Below, one piece after another: positions 1 through 11,365 of a stretch of 64,000 bases of DNA. A program made the position numbers and the translations under genes. Position 1 is the stretch's first letter; each line of letters starts with the position of its first letter. This DNA is from Corinectria fuckeliana (lineage: Eukaryota > Ascomycota > Sordariomycetes > Hypocreales > Nectriaceae), in the NCBI GenBank assembly GCA_019137255.1, contig WPDH01000245.1, positions 186,001 through 250,000 on the forward strand. The letters are read 5' to 3'. A model generated the notes under the pieces. That model was not told the origin of the DNA. It did no database searches and saw nothing but the letters and a program-made list of their open reading frames with translations.

Positions 1-363
1 GGGTTCGAGGGTCTACAAAATAGTAATATGCCTCGCGTCCAGGTATCTAGAGCTCGGTCCTCAGCCTTCGAGCTCCGCGTATTTCAACGGCAAACTATCT
101 AAATCCGTAGATCTCGATCTGTAATTGCGGTGTTTTCGGAGGAGCCATTGCTTCGGCGGCCACTCCCGAGATAAACGTCGTCATTTGACACATTGGAGGA
201 GCTGGGCCGAATTCCAACCGAGGCCTCATTCCACGGAATCTCCATCTACCTCAACCCAAAGCCTGTAGAAGATGCACCGTAATCCCATATCGATCCACAT
301 GCGACTCGAGGTGTAAACTTCTACATAGCGGCCCTCTCGCCTTATCGCGTATAATTAGATCTC

Positions 364-392
364 GATAAGATAAGATAATGTGTTATCGATAA
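364..392. promoter_or_regulatory. Cluster of GATA-factor motifs upstream of DBP7
   Basis: Five GATAA/TTATC motifs lie within 29 bases: direct copies at 364, 369 and 374, an inverted copy at 383-387 and another direct copy at 388. A further inverted copy lies at 342-346. They end about 90 bases before the chosen DBP7 start. GATA-family zinc-finger factors of fungi (AreA/Nit2, SreA types) bind such sites, often in pairs. Regulation of this gene by a GATA factor is inference only. Apart from this cluster I see nothing recognisable in bases 1-430. Confidence 0.4.
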
Positions 393-483
393 GGACGCAA
401 ATTGTCCCAAAACTTTTTCTTGATCGCATCTCATGCTCAAGCCCCACCTAACGTCCAACGACCTGTGTGTGAGATCCGACATC

Positions 484-2754
484 ATGGCAGACGATGGCAT
501 GCTCCTCAACTTTGAGGTGGGCTCTGGGCCTATCAAGCCTCAAGTCAAGTTCACGGGTGGCCGCTGGCGGGATAGGAAGCAGGCTGAGAAGTCGGCGAGG
601 CTGGCTGCGGGATTGTCCGAGCCCAAACCAACCAGAGATGAAGATGATCAGCGATCATCCAAACGCCAGAGAACCGACAACGATGGACACGGCCATGACT
701 TCAACTACAGGGCCATGGCAAGGCAAAGCCCCAGAGAGAGGTCCTACGGCGGCGACTTCTCGACAAATCAGCCTCGAGGTCAACACACGGATTTCAGAAG
801 GACCAACGGGCAGGTCATCTCAAAACTCTTCTCTTTCAACCCAGCTCAGACAACTGAGCTGGATGAGAAAGCCGGCGAGTGGACTGCCCCCGAGGCGACA
901 AACGCGCCACTTTCCGACAGCTTTGCCTCCTTGAGCATATCCTCCCGGCTCGTCGAGGAGCTTGGGAAGTTGAACTTGGAACGTCCCACGGCAATCCAGA
1001 AGAAGGTGATCCCTCACATGATGTCCAGCAGCTCGGACGCCTTTGTGCAGGCCGAGACGGGTTCCGGAAAGACCTACGCCTACCTCCTCCCCGTCCTTCA
1101 CCGCGTTCTCCTCCTGAGTGAACGGGGAGGGGCCCAGATACATCGAGACTCCGGAGTCTTCGCGATTATTGTCGCGCCGACCCGCGAGCTCGCCAAGCAG
1201 ACGCATACAGTACTTGAGCAGCTCATCAAACCCTATCCTTGGCTTGTATCTACGGCGATTACTGGAGGAGAATCCAAGAAGGCGGAGAAGTCGCGAATTC
1301 GCAAGGGAGTCAACTTCCTGGTCGCCACCCCCGGACGACTGGCGGATCACATCGACAACACCAAGGCACTGGACCTCAGCACTGTAAGGTGGCTTATCCT
1401 GGATGAAGGCGATCGTCTTATGGACCTGGGTTTCGAGGATGATCTGAAGAAAACGATCGATGAGCTCAAGAAGGTTGATGTATCTGACAAACTCGCCGAC
1501 GGAACCCCGTTGACGTCTCTTCCTGATCGAAGAGTGACGGTTCTTTGCTCGGCGACTATGAAGATGAACGTACAGAAGCTGGGAGAGATGAGTTTGGCGG
1601 ATGCAACATTCTTGGCCGCCGAGAAGGAGGACAACGACAACAAGAACGATGACGATACCGCCGGGAAGGCTCCTGCGCAGCTTCATCAATCGTACAGCAT
1701 AGTCCCGGCCAAACTTCGATTGGTCACCTTGATCTCTTACCTCAAGTCTACCTTCTCCCGCCGTGGCCGCACCATGAAGGCCATCGTCTTCATATCCTGC
1801 GCTGATTCGGTCGACTTCCACTATGAACTCCTAAGAGACCCGAACAACGCCGAGGTACCTACATCTTTAACGAAGGATGCAGAATCAGTGGCAAAGACGG
1901 TTTCGAAGGCTGCCTACGTTACTTCCCCCGCTAGCCCCGAGGTAATCCTCCACAGGATGCACGGCTCGTTGTCTCAGCCCGTCCGTACGGCGACGCTGAA
2001 ATCGTTTTCAGCCTGCAAGTCGCCCTCGCTTCTCATCACCACCGATGTGTCGTCCCGAGGTCTCGATATTCCGTCCGTCGACTTGGTCATCGAGTACGAT
2101 CCCGCCTTTAGCTTCGCCGATCATATTCATCGAGTTGGCCGAACAGCTCGTGCCGGGCGACCTGGTGATGCACTACTCTTCCTGCTGCCCGGCACAGAGG
2201 AAGGTTACATTAAGCTGCTCCAAACGTCGACGCCTCCCACACCGCAATCCTACGACGCGATCCTTCAGAAGGGCATGATGACCAAACTCGAGTTCCCGGT
2301 CGCAACCTCAGCAGCCATCATCGACGGTCAGAATTACCACGACAAGGCCGAGACGCTGCAGCTCCACATCGAGCAGCGCCTTCTCATGGACGCCAGGCGG
2401 CTGGAGCTTGCCCGCAACGGCTTCAAGTCACATATCCGGGCATATGCCACGCACATCAAGGAGGAACGCGCGCACTTTGACATTTCAGAGCTCCATCTCG
2501 GCCACACGGCGAAGAGTTACGGGCTAAGAGAGGCCCCGGGCGGCATTGGCGCTGGTGTGGAGCGGAAGACGAAGAAGCGACCGTTCAAGGGCTCGGTCAG
2601 GGATAGGGGCAAGGACGGAGGCAAGGACTCGGGGAAACCCTCGAGCAAGGACAGGGAGCAGCAGCCCATGGACGAGAGGTCGGCTCGCGATGTCATCAAG
2701 ATGAAGAGCATGATGCTGATGAAGTCGGGGGCGGACGAGTTCAACATTGGTTAG
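484..2754 (+). CDS. DBP7: DEAD-box ATP-dependent RNA helicase Dbp7 (60S ribosome biogenesis)
   Basis: Single-exon gene of 756 aa. An in-frame ATG exists at 433, but the start at 484 (MADDGMLLNFEV) is the one expected for this family. The helicase motifs run in order: Q motif NLERPTAIQKK, motif I AETGSGKT (about residues 190-197), PTRELA, TPGRL, motif II DEGD (about 307-310, a variant of DEAD), SAT (about 356), TDVSSRGLD and HRVGRTARAG. The N-terminal 140 residues and the lysine-rich C-terminus are low-complexity. Length is close to yeast Dbp7 (about 740 aa). In yeast, Dbp7 is a nucleolar helicase needed for 60S subunit assembly; the same role is inferred here. The DEGD motif and overall length separate it from other DEAD-box proteins. 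No intron is visible. Confidence 0.93.
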   Translation: MADDGMLLNFEVGSGPIKPQVKFTGGRWRDRKQAEKSARLAAGLSEPKPTRDEDDQRSSKRQRTDNDGHGHDFNYRAMARQSPRERSYGGDFSTNQPRGQHTDFRRTNGQVISKLFSFNPAQTTELDEKAGEWTAPEATNAPLSDSFASLSISSRLVEELGKLNLERPTAIQKKVIPHMMSSSSDAFVQAETGSGKTYAYLLPVLHRVLLLSERGGAQIHRDSGVFAIIVAPTRELAKQTHTVLEQLIKPYPWLVSTAITGGESKKAEKSRIRKGVNFLVATPGRLADHIDNTKALDLSTVRWLILDEGDRLMDLGFEDDLKKTIDELKKVDVSDKLADGTPLTSLPDRRVTVLCSATMKMNVQKLGEMSLADATFLAAEKEDNDNKNDDDTAGKAPAQLHQSYSIVPAKLRLVTLISYLKSTFSRRGRTMKAIVFISCADSVDFHYELLRDPNNAEVPTSLTKDAESVAKTVSKAAYVTSPASPEVILHRMHGSLSQPVRTATLKSFSACKSPSLLITTDVSSRGLDIPSVDLVIEYDPAFSFADHIHRVGRTARAGRPGDALLFLLPGTEEGYIKLLQTSTPPTPQSYDAILQKGMMTKLEFPVATSAAIIDGQNYHDKAETLQLHIEQRLLMDARRLELARNGFKSHIRAYATHIKEERAHFDISELHLGHTAKSYGLREAPGGIGAGVERKTKKRPFKGSVRDRGKDGGKDSGKPSSKDREQQPMDERSARDVIKMKSMMLMKSGADEFNIG

Positions 2755-3506
2755 AAGCGATTCATATACTAAAAGCATGTTATTCTAATAAGATCTATCA
2801 AAATCCACTGTTTCTTGGACATCTGCTAGCCTATTTCCTTTCTCCCCGTGGTGTTTTTGACCACTATGTATTTCATGCACGTCGTCACTCCCAGGTGTCA
2901 GATGGGTGGGCAAACACCAAACAACCACTAAAATAGTGTAGATGCAAAGTCCACGACCCAGAACCAAGTACATATCCCCGTACCAGATACCCGGTTGCAT
3001 CATAGGGATGGGGTGAAACTGCGAGGCCATTTGCCCAAATCCAGGAGGGTTGCGTAATGTGGATTATGCCTTGGTTTCATCGCACCCTACCCTGAAGAAA
3101 TCCCCATCACAAGGCCCCCAGCCTGACGACATGCGCGGCAGAGAAGGGTCGCACCTCCAGGCATGAGGCGGACAAGAGGTTCCGGAAGGACGTCATTGCA
3201 GGCCTGAACAGGGGTGTCGCGGTGCAAAAGTCGCTCCAATGGGGTGGTGTAAGTGACCCTTGAGGAGCGTCGATTGACGTCATATTGGCAGTGATCTTAG
3301 ATCATCAGGCCTCACATGTAAGTGAGATTGGGGTTAAAAGAAAGAAATGCTCCCGGTATTTCCCCAGAGTTGCGGGATTCTAGAAAACATTGCAATTTCA
3401 GACATTCACATTTTTGGTTATTAAATAAGCCAAGCTGTACACACACATACACACAGACAAACAACAACCCCTTCTTCGCAAAACCACCACCCTCCACTCC
3501 GCAGCC
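2755..3506. other. Intergenic, no gene seen
   Basis: Contains the DBP7 3' flank and the promoter of the small downstream gene. A CA-rich tract (about 3437-3500) directly precedes that gene's ATG, as is common in fungal leaders. No reading frame here looks coding. Confidence 0.5.
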
Positions 3507-3791
3507 ATGAACAGCAACAACGCCAACAAGAACAACGCCACCGACCAGGCCCTGGGCGGAGCCAACTTCCTCACGAGCACGCTGGGCAACACGCTGGGCG
3601 GCGTCGGACGCACGCTGGGCGGCGTAACCGGCGCGGCGACCCGCGGCATCGGCGACACGGTCACGGGCGTCACGGGCGAGACCGGACGGCCCCTCGGCGA
3701 CGGGCTGGGCAACCTCGGCACCGGCGTCGAGAACGGGCTGAACGGCGTGTCCAAGGGCGTCGAGAACGCGGGGCAGTGGAAGAAGCAGTAG
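3507..3791 (+). CDS. Small glycine-rich repeat protein, function unknown
   Basis: Intronless frame of 94 aa starting at an ATG in good context after a CA-rich leader. After an Asn-rich start (NSNNANKNN) the protein is made of short Gly repeats of the form LGG-V/T or TGxVTG, such as LGNTLGGVGRTLGG, with no Cys and no signal peptide. Short proteins of this composition are widespread in filamentous fungi, some annotated as stress-related (Awh11-like), but I cannot assign a function. Codon use is GC-rich like neighbouring real genes, which supports coding. It could be a membrane-associating amphipathic helix or a disordered stress protein; both are guesses. Confidence 0.7.
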   Translation: MNSNNANKNNATDQALGGANFLTSTLGNTLGGVGRTLGGVTGAATRGIGDTVTGVTGETGRPLGDGLGNLGTGVENGLNGVSKGVENAGQWKKQ

Positions 3792-4324
3792 GGTAGTGAC
3801 CAAGGGCACAAAATGAAAACACGGTCGGGCGGGATTGTAGGATGGGCGGCACAATAGGATACGGGACTTTATGACGACAGTATATGAAGACTATTTCGTC
3901 TTACCAAGATAGACTTCTTTAAACATGTGACGGTGGTAGTGCATGCTGTAACTAAACTACATCAGGCATCATATGGTTACAGCCATGTCGTTTCAACTTT
4001 TTAAAGGCGAGGGGGGGAGATGCTCAAGTGAGCAGAGCAAGGCAGATTCGAGATGGGAAACGGCTGAATCCTGAAGAGGCCAGCCAGCCAAGGGCCTTTA
4101 CAGCAGGCAACGAGCCGTGCTTCCAAGCGGCCCAACCTGCAGCCCTGCGTTAGGGCGATGGATATCACGCACCCTTTGTTATTCGTAAACTCCCACTTTC
4201 TCTTGACGCAGCTCCCATCTCAGCTTCTCCTAAGCCTGGGCACACTGGGAACGATTCGAGACTGGAATCACCTGGTCTAGCTCCGTACCACGCAACCGCC
4301 GACTAGCAGTCCTTTGCCTTACCC
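3792..4324. other. Intergenic, no gene seen
   Basis: Lies between the glycine-repeat gene and the CorA-like gene, both on the plus strand. No RNA gene or repeat was recognised. A short purine run (about 4010-4020) is the only notable composition. Confidence 0.45.
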
Positions 4325-6051
4325 ATGGCTCCGCACACGCCGCTCACAGCCTTACTGGCAGACCGGTTCCATGTCCGCTCGGAATCCATCTTCACGACGG
4401 ACACAAGGGCGCAGCTCTGGGATATCGACGTCGCTGGGAGGCAAGACGACATCCTGGACAATGCCGCTCTACGAGCAAGGCTCGCGGGCTACGTGCGTTT
4501 GGCCGCGATCCAGGTGAGCTAGACTCGGTCTGACTTTCGAAAACAGAACACTTTCTGGGAAACCGACGGCAAGATATCAAACATGGGAACCTCGACGCCC
4601 AAGTTCGTCATTGTGTGAGCCACAACGTCTTCGTGGGCTGTTTCGCAGAGCCCCTCCCCTGACGCTGCACAGCACGGTTCTCGGACAAACTGTCTTTGGG
4701 AAGTCGTCGCCGTCAACACTCGAGATCCGGCGCGACACACTTCAGCATCTCATCGAGGTCGCTGGCTTCTGCAGCACGACCACGCGGAAGTTCCTCACGA
4801 CTCTCGTGCCCCATGCCCACTCCTACCTCCAGTACGAAGCCGACGATGACGAGAACCCTGCGTACATCTGTTTGTATCCGCTTTCTTTTGCTATTCGCCA
4901 TTGGATATATAATCTACTTGATCTACGAGCTCGCTGACACGGTTTCTGGCCGTCAGCTCTTATTTTCCGCTGCCCGCGAAACAGCGACTGCATCGCTGGC
5001 ACCATTCGCGTCCAGCTTTCTACGCGGAACTGTTTCGTCTTCATCGCTTGCAACGATGCCACGGACGTGCAGTCGATACGGTCGTATTGCGCGACCCAGT
5101 CCGACTTCCTCAAGATCCATCCGCTCTACCTGCTATCGTTCATCTACGAGCACCGCTACATCAGGTGGGCCGACTGGTTCGCAAAGCTCTGGAAGGAAGT
5201 AGTCGAAGTCGAAACCGTGACCAACACATCCCGCGCGCAGTGGAAATTGAGGCGCATGGATGCTGGGCGCTTCAACGCCCTCTCGAAGCCCGAAGTTCTT
5301 CTCAATCAAATCCACGCAACCCATACGGACCTCTGCCATGGCCACACGGTCATGTTGTTTGCACTCAAGCTGGGAAAGTTCTGCTCCGACGTTTTGACAG
5401 AGATGGAAGAGCGACGCCAGGACCTCGGGTTCCGTAGATTGTCGATGCGCCATCGCTCTGGCTTGGTAGAAGCCTTCAACGCCACTCTTAGCCAATGCGA
5501 CTCGATGGCAGACCGGTTATCTGAACTCAGCAATCGGCTAACACAAAACATCAATGTGGTGCGTTCCTCTCGTTATCCCATGTCGTTTGCGAAGCTCACC
5601 TGTGTGTTCTGCCAGTCATACCAGCTCATCGCTCAGAAGGACAGCAGAACCAACCTTGCTATTGCGAGACTAACAGCACGCGATAGTCAGACGGTAAAGG
5701 GCATTGCTATTCTAACGCTGTTGTTCCTCCCCTCCACCCTGGTTGCAGTACGTCTTGTCGTGTTTCCTTCTTGTTGACCCAGGCTACATTTCGGCGACGT
5801 GGGTAGGCATGTTGCAAAGTAGGCGAGGCTGACAAGTGGCATGGGCGTAGACCTTGTGGACGACAAACCTTTTCAAGATCGAGGGCGATAGGAATTGGCA
5901 GGTGTACCTTGGGACATCGTTGGTTTTGACCACAGTTGTCTTCAGTTGCTGGTTGATATACCGACATGTCACTCGCCCCGTCGAGAGCGCAACCGATACC
6001 CTGAGCCTCTACACTCCTGACCAGGATTTTGAATCGTGGAAGCTTGGGTAA
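4325..6051 (+). CDS. CorA-like membrane protein (fungal Mg2+-transporter-like family)
   Basis: Six exons: 4325-4513, 4547-4614, 4649-4869, 4957-5558, 5616-5747 and 5851-6051, keeping frame throughout for 470 aa. The family is recognised from the C-terminal part: a long helical region (RTNLAIARLTARDSQTVKG), then TM1 ILTLLFLPSTLVATLW, a short loop and TM2 VYLGTSLVLTTVVFSCW. This is the two-helix ending of CorA-like proteins common in ascomycetes, in which the GMN motif of true CorA channels is often lost; no GMN is seen after TM1. It is probably an integral membrane protein; ion transport is uncertain. The donor at 4870 (GTTTGT) is weak, and the 57-nt intron 5559-5615 is a multiple of three without a stop, so retention would keep the frame. 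Confidence 0.75.
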
Positions 6052-7884
6052 ACTAACGTGTTGGCCGGTACAATCTCAATGATAATGACCCAGATGTTGA
6101 AGACGGTGTATTTGTGTGAGCACGGGCAGCTGAAAACATGTGCCCTGGATAACGACGCCAATTAATTATACGTGGGGAACTCTTCTTTTCGGCTGGTCTG
6201 GCACGTTCACGTTATCTTCGGACATGTACAGTCAGCGACGCAGTTCGGTACAGCAGCTCGAGCAGGACGCTTATGGACTGCGCCATGTTTTTGGTGGTGA
6301 CTCGAAGCTCTCTCGAACCGCAGAAACCGCAAACAACACTGCCAAGTTAGACTGATCCTGAGGCCTTGATGCTGAGGATGGCCGATAGATCGGACGTTGG
6401 CATGTCCGACGCGGTTGGCAAGTTGCTGAATGGCGCGCTTGGCAATTTCACATCGCAGGAACTAGAATTAGGGATCATAAGTAGGAGAGGGAAATTCGGT
6501 TTTGCTTTGAGTGCCTTTGGCAAAATCTTTTCATGTTCGAGGTTGCTTTTATTTAATTTGCAGCTAGGGACAGTTTTGAACGCATACTTTATCATCTTAC
6601 GTCGGCCATGCCATACAATTGCTCAGTGATGATGTCTGGGTATAGCACAAGTTGCCCCGACACGAAAGTGGTGATGACGCGGTCCAGCAAGTTGACAGCT
6701 GCCAAGATTCGAGCTACGCACATGGAACGAACGGTAGGCACCGAATTGAACACCAAAACATCGTCACGCAAATCAACACATGACATCTTCTTCATGGCCC
6801 AGCATAAAGCTGAGCAGCACAATGAAAACAAGGTTTTAAATCAAAAATTGCGCCCCCCATGGCCCCGAAGGACAATGAAACCCGGAGCGACACCGCGATG
6901 TGCAATGCAGGCCTTCCAGGCTGAACCCCCCAATTCATGAGCTGGGGGGTTCGGAACAAGGTAAGTATGAAGAAGAAAGGGAAAAGGAGTGGAAGGAGGG
7001 AGGGCGAGGTGAGATTATATACCTGGGGGAAGGGCCCAGTCACGTGAGGAGTGATTGCGCGGTGGAGCCACTGTGGGGCGCAATTGATTTGCTGCAGGAC
7101 CCACTGGCTGCGCTGGTCCCTGCAGGAAGTAACTTGTGAATGTTTGCACAACTTGAGGCATTGACAGCATTGAGCACCTGATACCTGAGGCATCTACTAC
7201 TAGTATGTAGAACATGAAGCATGGCATGGTTCTACTTTCTCGCCTACGAGGGTAAAGCACGCGGTATATGGCACATCTACCATTTCTCATGTCAACTCTC
7301 TCCTAGAGAGGTTGAGACTGGGCCTCCGGTTCCCCATCCGCGAGTGTCCGGCCTTTACATGGTGCCTGGGACAACATCGTGTGGGAGCTGCTCAGGAAAT
7401 CGTTTGTAATGCTCAGACTGCCCGCTGTGTTGTTGGGCCACTGGTGTCCGGTTCCCGTAAATTGTGCCTGCGTCCGCTCTAGTGTTCCCTGCCTGGAGGA
7501 AAACACACGGGAACTGTTGGGCGTCTTAACAACACAACGCAGTAGATGGATGCTCAGGCCACGTCTATCGTTTAAAAAACTCGAGACTCGAGCCATTTCA
7601 TCAGGGCCATGCTCATATGCAAACTGAAGGAAGGACAGAAAAGTAGTCGCTGAAGATGCCCCGAAGACATAGGGTAGTAGCATCACTGCGATAGACAAAA
7701 CCAATCACGTGGTTCCCCTAAGCAGCCTCTTCTCAACTCGACAGGTGAATGGCTCAGTAACTGAATATCCTCGTTATGTTAATTACCCTGTATCAATCGC
7801 TTGGTTAGTAGCTTAGTTAATGCTTCGTAGTAGAAAACCTCCCTTTGCATAACCCTAATGGCAAACATGAACAACCCGAGGGTA
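6052..7884. other. Gene-less stretch between CorA-like gene and MULE element
   Basis: Several short open frames occur on both strands, but none has a recognisable domain, good codon use or believable splice partners. Composition is near even. No RNA gene recognised. Confidence 0.45.
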
Positions 7885-7893
7885 GGCAAGAAC
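7885..7893. repeat. Left 9-bp target-site duplication of the MULE
   Basis: GGCAAGAAC directly before the left inverted repeat; identical to 11366-11374 directly after the right one. Seen directly in the sequence. Confidence 0.9.
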
Positions 7894-7975
7894 GACCACG
7901 GAATTAGAGACACCTCTGGCCGGGGAAACCACACCTCCTAACCTAATCGAGGAAAGTGCAGTCCCACCCAAATTA
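7894..7975 (+). repeat. Left terminal inverted repeat of the MULE (82 bp)
   Basis: Starts GACCACGGAATTAGAG and ends at CCCAAATTA. It is the exact reverse complement of 11284-11365. It keeps many C-rich and CpA-containing steps, in contrast to the AT-rich interior. Confidence 0.92.
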
Positions 7976-8479
7976 GGTGCACGCCTACTCCTCCGTCCAT
8001 AATTAACGCCCCTAATAACACCTTTAGCTAGAGCACCAGTTTCTATTAATAAAGACCCACTTTTTTCGTCGCGCTTCGCATATTAATAATAACAGACCCT
8101 GCTTTTCGCATCAGAAAGAGCGAATCAAATTATATTAGCCCCACTTTTCTGAATTTTTAACTAACTAATACCTATATTAGCTCCACTTCTTCTGCATGTG
8201 AGAGTCTTCTATAATAACAACTTGTTGCTCGCGCTTATAGGCGTGAGATTTCTTTCTCCTTTATATATATAATATAACCTTCCTATGCTTAATTCTGCTT
8301 ACCTTCCTGCCAAATTATTACTATTATAAGCCTTTAAGTGGTCTATGTACTAACTCTCTATTATTACTATAGATGCCCTATTTTCTATGTTTTTTTTAAT
8401 ATATAATAAAGCGTATTTAGCCCTCTAGCTGGCTTAGGCTGAAGATAGCTTTAGAATTATAAAGATATATATAAGAAAA

Positions 8480-10790
8480 GGTAATAGCTTTTTAAGAAAG
8501 GACTAGATGCTTCACATATAGGTATAATATAATTAGGGTAGTAAGTATAAGGTATTAATAGATAGTATTAAGAAATATAGGTCTTCTACTAAGAAAATTA
8601 GATACTTATAGTCTGCTAAGATCTCTTAGGATCTAGCTATACTATCCTATTCTATAAGCCTTAAGCACCCTAATTATAACTATAAGCCCTACTGTGAGCA
8701 TCTTTTAGCCTGCTGTCTGTGCTAATAGATATATATTATATTTAGCCTTAAGAAGCTTAAAAAGCTTATCGCTAACTAATTAAGCTCTTAGTAGATTACT
8801 ACTTAGGAAATCACCTGCTAAATTACCTTTAAGCACCCTAAGCTTAAGATTATTAAGTAAGATGTAAAGGTTATCTAAAAGAAGCTATAGTATAAGAGGT
8901 ATAGTTCTTATATATCTATATAAGCATTCCTTAAGGTTCTTACTAGAGGTGATAATATCTATCACTTTATGGTTAATTGTAACTATAAAGGTAGATTAAT
9001 TTGTGTTTTTTAGATCTATAATACTACTATATAAAAGTGAAAGCATAACCTAAAGCTTCTCTTAATAGATAACATATATTAGGTTAACTACTTTAACCTC
9101 TCTCTCTTCTAGGTGACAGCCCTAACCACACTCTATACTAGCTTTAATATAGCCTTTAGTCTTACCTCTTAGGAGGATACCCTAAGCTATAAGTAGCTGC
9201 TAATATAGCTATATACTATTATATTAAAGGCTAATATTCCCTTCCCTAATATTATTATTATAGATTTTAATATTACTCTTAAGAACACAGCTAATAATAT
9301 CTTTAATACTACTTAGTAGCAAATTTGCCTATAACATATTATAAAGAATGTTATACTAAACATTAAGAAGAAGTAGCTAGGCAGCCTTAAGAGATGTAAG
9401 CTTATAGGGCATACAAAAGAAGATATTGCTTAAAGGGCAGCTATAACAGCTTTATAGCTATAATAGTCTCTTCCTAACATAACTAATAATACTACCTTTA
9501 AGAAGGTAACAGCTTTAGCAAGAAGTAATATATCCTAGGTTACCTTATAACATTTAAATCTGCAAATTACTATGCTAAGTATTATACTATAACCTTATAA
9601 GTATTCTAAGACTACTAATAGTATTATTAAAGCCTAGGCTGCTATAATATATACTAGCATAAAGGCTCTTTTCTAGTTAAATTAGCAGCTTCTCTACTCT
9701 AAGTTCACCTTATAAGAAGGTCTATTACTTTCTCACTCTTTCCACATACTATTTTAGCTAACAAGCTAGTAATTAGATATTATTAACTACCTCTAAGCGA
9801 CTTACATCCTAGAGCAGCTCTAATTTGCCTATTTTTATACCTGTTAGAGCTGGAATTTTAGCTAACACTTAACATCTCATACTAAAAGCTCTCACAGCTA
9901 ACTTAAGGTCCTATTATTAAACAGGTTCTACGATTTATATAAGCTTAAGTAATAAATTCAGGAATTATTATGTATTTAAGAATATAACTATAATATTAAG
10001 TTTTAGAAGCAGATATTATTTAAATATATATATTAGGAGAAGGTTCTTATACTTAGCAGCCTAATTTTTCTAGTTAGTTAGTATACCCTAGAGTTAATAT
10101 GCAAGCAGGCTCGTCTTATATAAGAGTTACTTACTAAGTAAACTATCCTACTAGTATGTAAGAGATCCTTTTAAGCCTAGTAGGGATTACCTTATAGTTA
10201 TAAGCTACTTTCTTATATGAAAAGAGAGCTGTTTTTACTACTTAAACTTATTAATTAGTACTAGTAGCTATATGCTAATACTATATGTAAATCCCTACCT
10301 CTTTAATAATCTAAGCAGCTAATATAAGCTGGCAGCTAGGGTAAGAGGTGATACTCTCTAAACGATTAGAACCTAACCCTCTTATTATCAAAAAACATAG
10401 TAAAATTCGCAATCTGCTAATCCTAATCCTAGACTCTAAAAACCCTGCCTTCTTAACTATCCTAACCAACCTAAGCCTCCTGACTATACTGTCTAGCCAA
10501 ATACTAAGCGCTTAAGAAGTGGCTAACCTGAAACTAGCCCTAATAGCCTCAAAGAGGAAGGGTAGAAAAACACAGGCAAAAATAGGCGTGGGCAGCTAGA
10601 AGCGACCTTATAAGAGTTAGCCACTAAATACCCTAGTAATAGAATTAAGAGAGCTAAGGGCGGCGGTGACAGTATTACAAGGTGCGGCTACTATAGCAAC
10701 AGCAGCAGCTTTAGCAGCAGCTTTAGCGGCAGCCTTAGCGCTGCTGTTACTGCCCTTAATCGCCCTGCTGTCAGCCTAGGCGTCAAGAGA
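8480..10790 (+). pseudogene. Decayed MULE transposase
   Basis: Reading through stops, the plus strand shows remnants of a MULE transposase in order. Near 8640-8720 is a remnant of the N-terminal zinc-finger region (HPNYNYKPY, compare PNHNHEP-type motifs). Around 9041-9350 is the catalytic core: first Asp at 9068-9070 followed by VNYFNLSLF, and second Asp at 9263-9265 in IIIIDFNI, then HIIKNV, matching the WHI-KNV motif of the family. Around 9780-9940 lies the downstream TSHTKSSHS region (family TTSRxExAH). Stops occupy positions where the family has Gln (CAG/CAA) or Trp (TGG), implying C-to-T changes on both strands, and the frame changes at least once. The tail (10580-10790) keeps higher GC and an Ala/Leu-rich open stretch. 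Borders are approximate. Confidence 0.72.
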
Positions 10791-11011
10791 CTGGTGGTTA
10801 GGTGTTTCTTCGTACAGAGGAGGATCACAGAGTGTTAACATATATAATTTTGGTGGTCTAACTCCCTTCTTATCCCCTGTAAACCTAGCTGTTCTAAGTA
10901 GCTATCCGCCTAAGCCTTCGTAGCTGTGGTTATAGCTGCTGTGGCCACCTAGCGGGTTATTTTACTAGGCAGCTTAATTATACGATTTTCGCTGTTTTTT
11001 TTAATATTACT

Positions 11012-11259
11012 ATTACCCGGCAAAAGCTCGGCTCAACTGAATTACCTAGTAGAACCCTAGCTATACCTATAATATAATGACTTTCCGGAAAGTCAGCTAT
11101 TTAACCGACCTTTATGTGTGTTTTCTAACACGGCGAAAAGCGCGTTTTTTGCTGTTGCTTTAGCTAACAGAATTACCCGGTAAAGGCTCGGTTAAATCTG
11201 GTGCCCGGCTAATAGGCTCCAGGGGGTCTGTTACTAGGTAATAAGGCTCTGGGGGTCTG
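11012..11259 (+). repeat. Subterminal direct repeats inside the MULE
   Basis: The stretch ATTACCCGGCAAAAGCTCGG near 11012 recurs with few changes near 11170, and a second pair built on GGCTCxxGGGGGTCTG lies near 11214 and 11244. Subterminal repeats near the end of a transposon are often transposase-binding sites; that role is inferred. Confidence 0.5.
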
Positions 11260-11283
11260 AATCCAACGGAGGGTGTTGTCATA

Positions 11284-11365
11284 TAATTTGGGTGGGACTG
11301 CACTTTCCTCGATTAGGTTAGGAGGTGTGGTTTCCCCGGCCAGAGGTGTCTCTAATTCCGTGGTC
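11284..11365 (-). repeat. Right terminal inverted repeat of the MULE (82 bp)
   Basis: Exact reverse complement of 7894-7975, ending in CCGTGGTC directly before the second target duplication. Confidence 0.92.

Noticed and set aside
820..1821. 333-codon frame opposite DBP7
   Set aside because: Antisense to conserved helicase motifs; no domain of its own.
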